Shown: piece after piece, positions 1 through 5,437 of the stretch
Layout of the letters: every line of letters starts with the position of its first letter
Position numbering within the stretch: position 1 is the first letter of the stretch
Source of the DNA: Fidelibacterota bacterium
GTDB taxonomy: Bacteria; Fidelibacterota; Fidelibacteria; Fidelibacterales; Fidelibacteraceae
Length of the DNA: 9,135 nucleotides
NCBI GenBank assembly: GCA_030596185.1
Contig: JAUVKP010000020.1
Span: forward strand, 1-9,135
Direction: 5' to 3'
Notes under the pieces: model-generated
Databases searched by the model: none
What the model saw: only the letters and a program-made list of their open reading frames with translations
What the model was told of the DNA's origin: nothing
Translations under genes and position numbers: made by a program

Positions 1-815
1 TTACAATGAATGGCGAATTGTTTTTTGGACAGGATCTCGATATTACCGGGATTTGTATCTGGGTGCAATTCGAATGAGGCTTTGCTCACCTTGATACGTT
101 GACCATCTAAATGGAAAAACGAACCCGGCCAGAGGGAAAATGCACGAATGGATCTGGAGAGTTCTTCGCAAGTTAAATTAAAATTAAGTTTTCCGGTATC
201 GGGATGGACCTTGGGAGCCGGTGTGGCAATGCTATCATCCTGTTGAATATAGTCCACTTTATCATTTTCCAGCATATCCAGAGCTTTCAGCAGTGCATCA
301 GCGGAAAGTTGCTGTAAAACATTGTATAAATTGCCGGTCGTATCATCTTCCAGAATAGGGATCCGTTCCTGAAGGATGATCCTTCCCGTATCGACTTTTT
401 TATCGATCTGAAAGACCGTGACACCGGTCTCTTTTTCACCATGATACACCGCCCAATGAATAGGCGCAGCACCACGATATTTAGGTAAAAGAGATGCGTG
501 AGCATTAACGGCGCCAAATTTTGGCAGCCCATAAACTTCCGGCGGTAAAATACGGAAAGCAACAACAACAAGAATATCGGGATTAAAAGCATGTAGCGTT
601 TTAATAAATACCGGATCTTTTAACTTCTCCGGTTGAAAAACAGGCAGATCCAATTCCAAGGCCCGTTTTTTTACTTCAGACATTGCCATGCTTTGTCCGC
701 GACCCTTTGGTTTATCGGGTGCGGTCACAACAGCCAACACATCGTGATGTGAGCCCACCAAAGCATTAAGTGCCGGAACGGCGAATTCGGGGGTGCCCAT
801 GAAGATGATTTTCAA
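1..815 (-). CDS. fmt: Methionyl-tRNA formyltransferase (3' end outside window)
   Basis: This enzyme transfers a formyl group from 10-formyl-tetrahydrofolate to methionine on initiator tRNA in the cytoplasm, before translation starts. The visible 271 residues begin LKIIFMGTPEFAVPAL, the standard Fmt N-terminus. They carry the formyltransferase core NAHASLLPKYRGAAPI (residues 104-119; N104 and H106 match the catalytic Asn and His of the family) and VDTG with D142. The C-terminal RNA-binding domain has begun (from about residue 205) when the window ends; about 40 residues are missing relative to the usual 310 or so. The start is TTG at 815-813. An in-frame TAA lies at 836-834, the motif AAAAGGA lies about 8 bases upstream, and the first ATG (800) would cut off the conserved first strand. 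def lies upstream on the same strand, but the repeat island separates the two. Confidence 0.95.
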   Translation of the reverse strand, partial: MKIIFMGTPEFAVPALNALVGSHHDVLAVVTAPDKPKGRGQSMAMSEVKKRALELDLPVFQPEKLKDPVFIKTLHAFNPDILVVVAFRILPPEVYGLPKFGAVNAHASLLPKYRGAAPIHWAVYHGEKETGVTVFQIDKKVDTGRIILQERIPILEDDTTGNLYNVLQQLSADALLKALDMLENDKVDYIQQDDSIATPAPKVHPDTGKLNFNLTCEELSRSIRAFSLWPGSFFHLDGQRIKVSKASFELHPDTNPGNIEILSKKQFAIHC

Positions 816-939
816 TGCAGGGATCCTTTTCTCTTAGCATTAACAAGATTAAAGATAAAAGTAAAAAGAATAAAGTGAAGATACAAGAAACAAGAATCAA
901 TATATAGCTTACCTGAATTCTATTTTCGGTCCGCTTATT
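816..939 (-). other. Pyrimidine-rich 5' leader of fmt
   Basis: This non-coding stretch lies between the repeat island and the fmt start. Read on the minus strand it is strongly T/C-rich, made of loosely repeated CTTGTTT, CTTGTAT and CTTTAT-like words. The fmt ribosome binding site sits at its end (about 824-832). Because terminator-like hairpins follow def, fmt may need its own promoter here. The best match I can find is weak: TTGTAT (886-881), 17 bases, TACTTT (863-858). I see no coding sequence. Confidence 0.4.
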
Positions 940-1007
940 CAACCCCTTCAGGGTTGTAAAATAATGAAGTAATGCTCATATACTGTTATTGAACCCTTTC
1001 AGGGTTC
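940..1007 (+). repeat. Left terminal hairpin pair of the island
   Basis: There are two stem-loops. The first is CAACCC/GGGTTG at 940-945 and 951-956 with a 5-base loop. The second is GAACCC/GGGTTC at 991-996 and 1002-1007 with loop TTTCA. They are joined by a 34-base linker. The pair matches the reverse complement of the right end (1482-1550), including an identical 17-base block in the linker. No T tract follows either stem on either strand, so these copies do not look like terminators. The second stem overlaps the first 17-bp tandem unit by four bases. Confidence 0.75.
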
Positions 1008-1314
1008 TATTACCAGCAAAGTTCTATTAACAACAAGATCCAATTAACATCAGGGTTTTATTAGTAGCAAAGTTCTATTAACAACAAGATCTAATTATCG
1101 TCAGGGTTTTATTAGTAGCAAAGTTCTATTAACAACAGGATCCAATTAATATCAGGGTTTTATTAGTAACGGAGTTTTATTAGCAACGGGGTTCAATTAC
1201 CACAAATTAAAAAGCATTAATATATAAAAAAGAATCCCGTAACAGGATCTAATTAACATCAGGGTTTTATTAGTAGCAGGGTTTTATTAGCAACGGGGTT
1301 CAATTACCACAAAA
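1004..1314. repeat. 17-bp tandem repeat array with 51-bp higher-order period
   Basis: Twelve contiguous 17-base units run from 1004 to 1207 and four more from 1247 to 1314. All have ATTA at unit positions 6-9. Three unit types recur in order, giving a 51-bp super-period: GTTCTATTAACAACAAG (1021, 1072; near copy at 1123), ATCCAATTAACATCAGG (1038; near copies at 1089, 1140, 1247) and GTTTTATTAGTAGCAAA (1055, 1106). The four units at 1247-1314 parallel the last four of the first block (1140-1207), with the 1174 and 1281 units identical. This suggests a segmental duplication, with the 34-bp element lying between the blocks. Confidence 0.85.
1206..1239. repeat. 34-bp direct repeat, copy 1
   Basis: This segment starts ATTAAAAAGCATTAATATAT and ends in AAAAAAGAATCCCG. 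It is identical to 1456-1489, 250 bp away. Here it interrupts the 17-bp tandem array, and the GAATCCC arm has lost its partner because TAACAGG follows instead of GAGGGATTC. It is therefore half of the terminator-like hairpin found intact in copy 2. Confidence 0.8.
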
Positions 1315-1340
1315 TAAAGGATTAGCTATTTTTCGACTAT

Positions 1341-1361
1341 CCCCGATGCAAGCATACGAGG
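1341..1361. repeat. Imperfect REP-like palindrome A
   Basis: CCCCGATGC and GCATACGAGG flank an AA centre, forming a hairpin with one bulged base and one C-A mismatch. Just outside, ATTTTTCG (1328-1335) and CGAAAAAT (1370-1377) form a second, outer inverted repeat, so the whole 1328-1377 segment can fold into one long stem-loop. It shares its GCAAG centre and GAGG end with the palindrome at 1426-1445. Confidence 0.5.
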
Positions 1362-1425
1362 TATTTCGCCGAAAAATTAACACTTTGTGTTACCACAAAT
1401 CCAAAATACAAAATCAATTCGTAAA

Positions 1426-1445
1426 CCCCGAGGCAAGTCTCGAGG
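1426..1445. repeat. Imperfect REP-like palindrome B
   Basis: The sequence CCCCGAGGCAAGTCTCGAGG can form a 9-pair stem (one wobble, one C-A mismatch) around an AA loop, and GAATTC follows it. It has the same design as the palindrome at 1341-1361, so the two are probably relics of one palindrome family. Confidence 0.5.
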
Positions 1446-1455
1446 AATTCTTTTG

Positions 1456-1489
1456 ATTAAAAAGCATTAATATATAAAAAAGAATCCCG
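1456..1489. repeat. 34-bp direct repeat, copy 2
   Basis: Exact copy of 1206-1239. Here its GAATCCC end is completed by GGGATTC at 1492-1498, forming the inner hairpin of the right island border. This is likely the parental copy, and the one at 1206 a 3'-truncated duplicate. Confidence 0.8.
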
Positions 1490-1498
1490 GAGGGATTC
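1476..1498 (-). terminator. Intrinsic terminator downstream of def (distal of two)
   Basis: Read on the minus strand, GAATCCC, loop TCC and GGGATTC form a perfect 7-bp stem followed directly by six T residues (1481-1476). This is the form of a Rho-independent terminator for transcripts leaving def. It is also the inner hairpin of the right island border. Confidence 0.6.
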
Positions 1499-1550
1499 AA
1501 TAACAGTATATGAGCAAACTACACAAAAAATAACAACCCCGGAGGGGTTG
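1482..1550 (-). repeat. Right terminal hairpin pair of the island (inverted copy)
   Basis: The stems are GAATCCC/GGGATTC (1482-1488 and 1492-1498) and CAACCCC/GGGGTTG (1534-1540 and 1544-1550), each with loop GGA. The reverse complement matches the left pair at 940-1007 in order, spacing and linker. The stems here are perfect and one base pair longer than the left ones. The outer hairpin ends 7 bases from the def stop codon. Confidence 0.75.
1525..1550 (-). terminator. Terminator-like hairpin directly after def
   Basis: On the minus strand CAACCCC, TCC and GGGGTTG form a 7-bp stem with a 3-base loop, then TTATTTTTT (1533-1525). It begins 7 bases after the def stop codon. Together with the hairpin at 1476-1498 it gives a tandem terminator arrangement supplied by the repeat border. 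Confidence 0.55.
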
Positions 1551-1557
1551 AATAATA

Positions 1558-2070
1558 TTATTTCTTAGTGTATTTTTCCGCCAGCGCTCTCAATTTTTTC
1601 TTATTTAACGTGCGTTTGAGAGGAGAGATGCGGTCGACGAAAAAGATGCCGTTCAGGTGATCAATTTCATGTTGAAAAACACGCGCGGCAAGATCGGTAA
1701 GGATCTCTTCATGTTTCTGACCACGATCATCAAGATATTTTACTTTGATCGTTAGAGGTCGGGTAACATATTCCCGTATACCCGGGACAGAAAGACAACC
1801 TTCTTCGTAGTCCCATAATTCTTCGGACATTTCAACGATCTCAGGATTGATAAAGATCGAATCACCACGACCATCTTCAAAGGCATTCATCCCAATAGTG
1901 AAAAAACGCATTTTCAATCCAACTTGATTAGCGGAAAGCCCAATACCATCATCATCATACATAGTCTCTATCATATCAACCACATAAGGTAAAACTTCTT
2001 CAAATGAATTTAATTCAGGAATTTTTCCTCTTAAAATAGGATCGCCGTATATACGAATGGAAAATATCAT
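1558..2070 (-). CDS. def: Peptide deformylase
   Basis: This metalloenzyme removes the N-formyl group from nascent proteins as they leave the ribosome. All three family motifs are present in the 170 residues: GIGLSANQVG (42-51, with Q49), EGCLS (90-94, metal ligand C92) and QHEIDHLNG (133-141, metal ligands H134 and H138, catalytic E135). The length is typical of bacterial deformylases. The start is ATG at 2070, with AGG about 8 bases upstream. The gene follows yajC on the same strand after 51 bases. fmt, its usual partner, comes next but beyond the repeat island. The last residues are lysine-rich (EKYTKK), and nothing appears broken. Confidence 0.97.
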   Translation of the reverse strand: MIFSIRIYGDPILRGKIPELNSFEEVLPYVVDMIETMYDDDGIGLSANQVGLKMRFFTIGMNAFEDGRGDSIFINPEIVEMSEELWDYEEGCLSVPGIREYVTRPLTIKVKYLDDRGQKHEEILTDLAARVFQHEIDHLNGIFFVDRISPLKRTLNKKKLRALAEKYTKK

Positions 2071-2087
2071 TTCATTACCTAAAAGAG

Positions 2088-2112
2088 AAGCCCGCCCATA
2101 AAGAACGGGCTT
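2088..2112 (-). terminator. Hairpin in the yajC-def gap (attenuator or weak terminator)
   Basis: AAGCCCG and CGGGCTT form a perfect 7-bp stem with an 11-base loop. On the minus strand the stem is followed by CTCTTTT, an imperfect T tract. It lies between the yajC stop and the def start, so it could reduce readthrough into def or simply stabilise the yajC message. Confidence 0.4.
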
Positions 2113-2121
2113 AAATTTGTC

Positions 2122-2466
2122 TTATTTCTTAACTTCTTCTTTTGTCTCGGTCTCTTTAGTTATCTTGGAAGCAATGGCGTTCTTACGAACTTCCATTTCT
2201 GTTTCTTTTCCAAGTTTCAAGACAATGGAATCAGCCTTTACTTTGACAATTGTACCGATAACTCCACCAATAGTGACAACTTTGTCTTTCACTGACAACT
2301 CTTCGAGCATTTTTTTGGTTTCTTTTTGACGTTTGCGTTGAGGCATAATCATCAAAAACCATAGAACTACAATGATTAAAATGAAAGGTAGGAAGCTCAT
2401 GATCCCACGGCTGCCAGTTGCACCTTCAGCAACACCATTTGCTACTTGTAACATAATAGATAACAT
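2122..2466 (-). CDS. yajC: YajC family preprotein translocase-associated protein
   Basis: YajC is a small inner-membrane protein that associates with SecD and SecF and accompanies the SecYEG channel. The 114 residues contain one membrane segment (about 23-41, with core FILIIVVLWFLMIMP). The hallmark PQRKRQKE follows at the cytoplasmic boundary, then the conserved soluble part with KVVTIGGVIGTI and a K-rich tail. The start at 2466 is supported by AGGAGA a few bases upstream; a second Met at residue 5 lacks such a site. It is the first gene of the minus-strand group yajC-def(-fmt). secD and secF, frequent neighbours elsewhere, are not in the window. Confidence 0.93.
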   Translation of the reverse strand: MLSIMLQVANGVAEGATGSRGIMSFLPFILIIVVLWFLMIMPQRKRQKETKKMLEELSVKDKVVTIGGVIGTIVKVKADSIVLKLGKETEMEVRKNAIASKITKETETKEEVKK

Positions 2467-2496
2467 ATTTTCTCCTAGATTTTGAAATAACGTAGT

Positions 2497-2525
2497 ACTT
2501 TAATTAAATATTTGGGAAATATCAA
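2497..2525 (-). promoter_or_regulatory. Candidate sigma70-type promoter for yajC-def
   Basis: On the minus strand TTGATA (2525-2520) and TAAAGT (2502-2497) are separated by 17 bases, placing a start near 2490, about 25 bases before yajC. The spacer overlaps a small inverted repeat, ATATTT-GGG-AAATAT (2508-2522), that could bind a protein. This rests on sequence match only. Confidence 0.4.
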
Positions 2526-2540
2526 GGATATTAACGACCA

Positions 2541-2816
2541 TTAATCATTATGTGTACCCCATTGCATAGGGTTATTTTTAATATATTGCCGTTTAATATT
2601 TAATTCATCATTTTCAATTCGTAATACACGATCATGAAAACGTGAATGCCAATCAAATGGGATGTCATTTTTCCTGGCATATTTTGTTACACCAATTTTA
2701 AAACCGCGCACAATTGCTCCTAAATTCTTTGATTGAGGTCCAAATTTTCCAATTTGTTTTGGTGTAATATTCCGGTTTTGTAGAGACGCGATTAATCGCG
2801 TCTCTACCCTAAACAT
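2541..2816 (-). pseudogene. REP-associated tyrosine transposase (RAYT), C-terminal fragment
   Basis: The 91-residue reading frame resembles the C-terminal part of IS200/IS605-like Y1 transposases of the REP-associated kind. It has FGPQSKNLGAIVRGFK (25-40), KYARKNDIPFDW and SRFHDRVLR, then a helix ending QYIKNNP (77-83, with Y78). The N-terminal half, including the HUH metal-binding motif expected around a PNHIH-type sequence, is absent, and the upstream frame hits a stop without it. A full family member is roughly twice this length. The first 12 or so codons are supplied by the palindrome at 2780-2807, so the ATG at 2816 is probably accidental. It is very likely inactive. It sits in the divergent region between yajC and the hydrogenase operon. 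Confidence 0.75.
2780..2807. repeat. Perfect 28-bp REP palindrome
   Basis: GTAGAGACGCGATT is followed immediately by its exact reverse complement AATCGCGTCTCTAC. It lies at the 5' edge of the RAYT fragment and is read through in frame as VETRLIASL. A degenerate copy is found at 7809-7832. Palindromes of this type are the expected substrate and companion of RAYT proteins. Confidence 0.85.
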
Positions 2817-2902
2817 ATTCTTGCAAATACATATGAAATTATCCCGAATACTAACAACAATATCTAAGCAATATTTTTAATGTGAAAAAAAGTATATTTT
2901 TC

Positions 2903-2931
2903 TTGTATTCTAGATGTATATTAACTATAAT
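2903..2931 (+). promoter_or_regulatory. Promoter of the hydCBA operon
   Basis: TTGTAT (2903-2908) and a perfect TATAAT (2926-2931) are spaced by 17 bases, predicting a start near 2938. Immediately upstream GAAAAA (2884-2889) and TTTTTC (2897-2902) form an inverted repeat abutting the -35 box, a possible operator. I see no match to the usual Rex or FNR consensus. The upstream ATG at 2914 lies inside the promoter, which excludes it as the start of hydC. Confidence 0.6.
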
Positions 2932-2973
2932 CCTTCGAGAAACGGGGAATTAGTTCCACAAAAGGGGAATAAA

Positions 2974-3429
2974 ATGCAGTCAGAAGAGATCTACAAAAAA
3001 TACCCAAAGAATGAAGCACCGAACATGATTCCAATGCTTCAGGACATTCAGGGTATTCACGGCTATTTGCCGGAAGATGATATTATCCGGGTCGCTCGAC
3101 ATTTAGGCGTTCCCACCAGTCGCGTGTACGGTGTTGCAACTTTCTATAATCAGTTCCGCCTCACCCCCCTTGGCAAGCATGTTATTCGTGTATGTCGCGG
3201 TACCGCTTGTCACGTTAAAGGTTCATTGGACATTCTCCAAATTCTTGAAACCGAGTTGGGTATCTCAGCAGGAGAAACAACAAAAGATATGCAATTTACA
3301 ATTGAAACTGTCGCCTGTATCGGCGCTTGCTCTATCGCTCCGGTCATTGTGATCGATGACAAATATTACGGCGGACTGACCAGTAAGTCAGTTTACAAAC
3401 TGATCAAAGAATACACAAAAAAAGACTAG
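2974..3429 (+). CDS. hydC: NuoE-like subunit of [FeFe]-hydrogenase (HydC)
   Basis: This is the thioredoxin-fold [2Fe-2S] subunit of multimeric NAD(H)-linked [FeFe]-hydrogenases, homologous to NuoE of complex I. It passes electrons between the flavin subunit and the rest of the cytoplasmic complex. The 151 residues show the helical N-terminal part (PMLQDIQGIHGYLPEDDI, then VYGVATFYNQF) and the cluster ligands C74 and C79 (CRGTAC) plus C115 and C119 (CIGAC). The start ATG at 2974 was chosen because AAAGGGG lies 6 bases upstream. The longer frame from 2914 would begin upstream of the -10 box and adds 20 residues unlike the family. First gene of the operon; hydB starts 10 bases after its stop. 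Confidence 0.93.
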   Translation: MQSEEIYKKYPKNEAPNMIPMLQDIQGIHGYLPEDDIIRVARHLGVPTSRVYGVATFYNQFRLTPLGKHVIRVCRGTACHVKGSLDILQILETELGISAGETTKDMQFTIETVACIGACSIAPVIVIDDKYYGGLTSKSVYKLIKEYTKKD

Positions 3430-3439
3430 GCGGGTGATA

Positions 3440-5419
3440 ATGAATACATTTAAAGAAATTTTATCCAAGAAAGTCCCTGCCGAAAAATTTATTGAAGTGA
3501 TCGGTGGCAAATATGACGCAAGCAAAGCCGGTATTACTCCGGAAAGCATTGTTGAATTGAAATCTACCATCTCTATGGAAAAAGCGGAAAAGCCCGTTAT
3601 TCTTGTTGGCATGGGTACCTGCGGGCTTGCAAACGGCGCACAGGATGTTTATGATATGTTCGTTCAGGAACTGAAAAAATATGAGATCGATGCAGTTTTA
3701 TCAAAGGTCGGATGTGTTGGTTATTGTGCTGAAGAAATCATCGTTGACGTTAAGGTTCCCGGATTTCCCCGCATCTCTTACAAGCGCGTTACTCCCGAAA
3801 ATGTAGATACGATCATTGAACGCACTATCATTAATAAAGAACCCGTTATCCAAAAAGCACTCGGCAAATACGCCGATGCAGATCCTTCTATCTGGCCGGA
3901 AATTCCCTTATTGAAAGATATCCCTTTCTTTAAGTTACAAAAAAAAGTCGTTCTTGAAAATTGTGGTGTGATCGATCCTGAAAATATAGATCAGTATCTG
4001 GCACGCGGCGGATATCAGGCACTATCAGCAGTCCTGAGCGATAAATCTCCCCTGGATGTTATCGAAGATACAAAAAAAGCCGGTTTGCGCGGCCGGGGTG
4101 GCGGTGGTTTTTTATCCGGCAAAAAATGGGAATTTGCCTACAATGTGGCAAGTGACCAAAAATACCTTATTTGTAATGCCGACGAAGGCGACCCCGGTGC
4201 ATTCATGGACCGAGCCGTTCTCGAAGGCGATCCTCACCGTGTTGTTGAAGGAATGGCCATTGCGGCTTACGCCATCGGCGCAAGCAAAGGTTATATTTAC
4301 TGTCGTGCAGAATATCCGCTAGCGATCTCCCGACTAGAGAAAACCATTGCCGATGCGATGGAATACGGCTTACTGGGCAAAAACATCCTAAACAGCGGTT
4401 TTACATTTGAATTAAAAATCAAAAAGGGTGCCGGTGCCTTTGTCTGCGGTGAAGAAACAGCTCTTATCAACAGTATTGAAGGCCGTCGTGGTACGCCAAG
4501 ACCTCGTCCTCCCTTTCCTGCTGTCTCCGGACTCTTCGGCAAACCTACGATCATTAACAATGTCGAAACGCTAGCCAATGTCCCGGTCATCTTTAGCAAA
4601 GGTGTAGACTGGTACTCTTCTATCGGAACCGATGCCTCAAAAGGTACCAAGATATTTGCACTCTCAGGAAAAGTTGTGAATACCGGTTTGGTTGAAGTTC
4701 CCATGGGAACAACCATTCGCGAGGTGATCTTTGGTTGTGGCGGCGGCGTTGCTGATGGAAAAAACTTTAAAGCTGTTCAGATCGGCGGTCCTTCGGGCGG
4801 TGCCTTACCTGAACAATTTCTTGATACAGAGATCGATTACGAAAATCTTAAAGAGATCGGTGCCATGATGGGTTCCGGTGGTCTCGTAGTCATGGATGAA
4901 TCCACTTGTATGGTGGATCTTGCAAAATACTTCATGCAATTTATCACATCCGAATCTTGTGGAAAATGTATCCCTTGCCGTGAAGGTACGAAACGACTTC
5001 TTGAGATCCTCGAAAGGATCACAAAAAGCTACCGCGAAGAAGAAACCGAGATCGATTCTCTCATGCGCTTCCAAGGCATGCTCTATCTGGAACGTTTGGC
5101 AGACGTGATTAAAGATACTTCCTTGTGCGGTCTTGGACAAACGGCTGCAAATCCGGTTATCAGTACTTTACGTTACTTCCGCGATGAATATGAAGCTCAT
5201 CTCTACGACCGTACATGTCCTTCTAAAGCTTGTCGTCAAATGTTAACTTACACTGTAGATAAAGAAAAGTGTATCGGTTGCACACTTTGCGCCACTCGCT
5301 GCCCTGTTAGTTGTATCAGCGGTGAACGCAAAGGAGTCCATTTCATTGATCAAGATGCTTGTACGCATTGCGGCCAATGTGAGTTAAACTGTCGTTTTGA
5401 CGCGATCATAGCGGAATAA
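3440..5419 (+). CDS. hydB: NuoF-like flavin subunit of [FeFe]-hydrogenase (HydB)
   Basis: HydB binds FMN and NAD(H) and is the electron branching point of HydABC hydrogenases. Domains of the 659 residues in order are as follows. A thioredoxin-like N-terminus holds C61, C92 and C96. The NuoF core has GLRGRGGGGFLSGKKW (215-230, glycine-rich FMN/NAD site), NADEGDPGAFMDR (246-258) and GAGAFVCGEETAL (330-342). An SLBB-like region lies at about 400-455. The NuoF-type [4Fe-4S] ligands are C507, C510, C513 and C563. A C-terminal pair of ferredoxin clusters uses C611/C614/C617/C621 and C641/C644/C647/C651. In the N-terminal domain the position of the first cluster cysteine is V56. The ATG at 3440 is preferred over GTG at 3434 because AGGCGGG is too close to the GTG. 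It is flanked tightly by hydC and hydA. Confidence 0.95.
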   Translation: MNTFKEILSKKVPAEKFIEVIGGKYDASKAGITPESIVELKSTISMEKAEKPVILVGMGTCGLANGAQDVYDMFVQELKKYEIDAVLSKVGCVGYCAEEIIVDVKVPGFPRISYKRVTPENVDTIIERTIINKEPVIQKALGKYADADPSIWPEIPLLKDIPFFKLQKKVVLENCGVIDPENIDQYLARGGYQALSAVLSDKSPLDVIEDTKKAGLRGRGGGGFLSGKKWEFAYNVASDQKYLICNADEGDPGAFMDRAVLEGDPHRVVEGMAIAAYAIGASKGYIYCRAEYPLAISRLEKTIADAMEYGLLGKNILNSGFTFELKIKKGAGAFVCGEETALINSIEGRRGTPRPRPPFPAVSGLFGKPTIINNVETLANVPVIFSKGVDWYSSIGTDASKGTKIFALSGKVVNTGLVEVPMGTTIREVIFGCGGGVADGKNFKAVQIGGPSGGALPEQFLDTEIDYENLKEIGAMMGSGGLVVMDESTCMVDLAKYFMQFITSESCGKCIPCREGTKRLLEILERITKSYREEETEIDSLMRFQGMLYLERLADVIKDTSLCGLGQTAANPVISTLRYFRDEYEAHLYDRTCPSKACRQMLTYTVDKEKCIGCTLCATRCPVSCISGERKGVHFIDQDACTHCGQCELNCRFDAIIAE

Positions 5420-5437
5420 CAAAGGAAAAAGAATAAA

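Larger units (their letters stand above)
940..1550. repeat. Compound repeat island between def and fmt
   Basis: This 611-bp non-coding island is bounded on each side by a pair of small hairpins, the two pairs being inverted copies of each other. The left pair is at 940-956 and 991-1007, the right pair at 1482-1498 and 1534-1550. Both pairs share the linker GCTCATATACTGTTATT (974-990, and its reverse complement at 1499-1515). Inside are a 17-bp tandem array (1004-1314), a 34-bp exact direct repeat (1206-1239 and 1456-1489) and two imperfect palindromes with a CAAG centre. Stops close every frame within one 51-bp period of the array, so it is not a degraded gene in any obvious way. I see no transposase, tRNA or CRISPR spacers. 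It may be a non-autonomous mobile repeat that expanded internally; its function is unknown. Confidence 0.8.

Noticed and set aside
287..592. Hydrophobic minus-strand protein of 101 residues
   Set aside because: It is out of frame within fmt, whose catalytic motif is encoded across the same bases.
1004..1314. CRISPR array
   Set aside because: The units are directly adjacent 17-mers that differ from one another, with no constant repeat and variable spacer pattern, and no cas genes are near.
2541..2816. Functional transposase gene
   Set aside because: The HUH metal-binding half is missing and the upstream frame ends in a stop, so the remnant cannot carry out the reaction.
2884..2902. Rex redox-sensor operator upstream of hydC
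   Set aside because: GTGAAA occurs but the matching TTCACAA half does not; only a simple GAAAAA/TTTTTC repeat is present.
2914..2973. Longer start of hydC giving 171 residues
   Set aside because: The ATG at 2914 lies between the -35 and -10 boxes of the promoter and has no ribosome site. The ATG at 2974 has AAAGGGG and fits the family start.
4297..4716. Minus-strand frame of 139 residues inside hydB
   Set aside because: It lies fully within a well-supported NuoF-like gene on the other strand and resembles no protein. The same applies to the other antisense frames within hydB and hydA.
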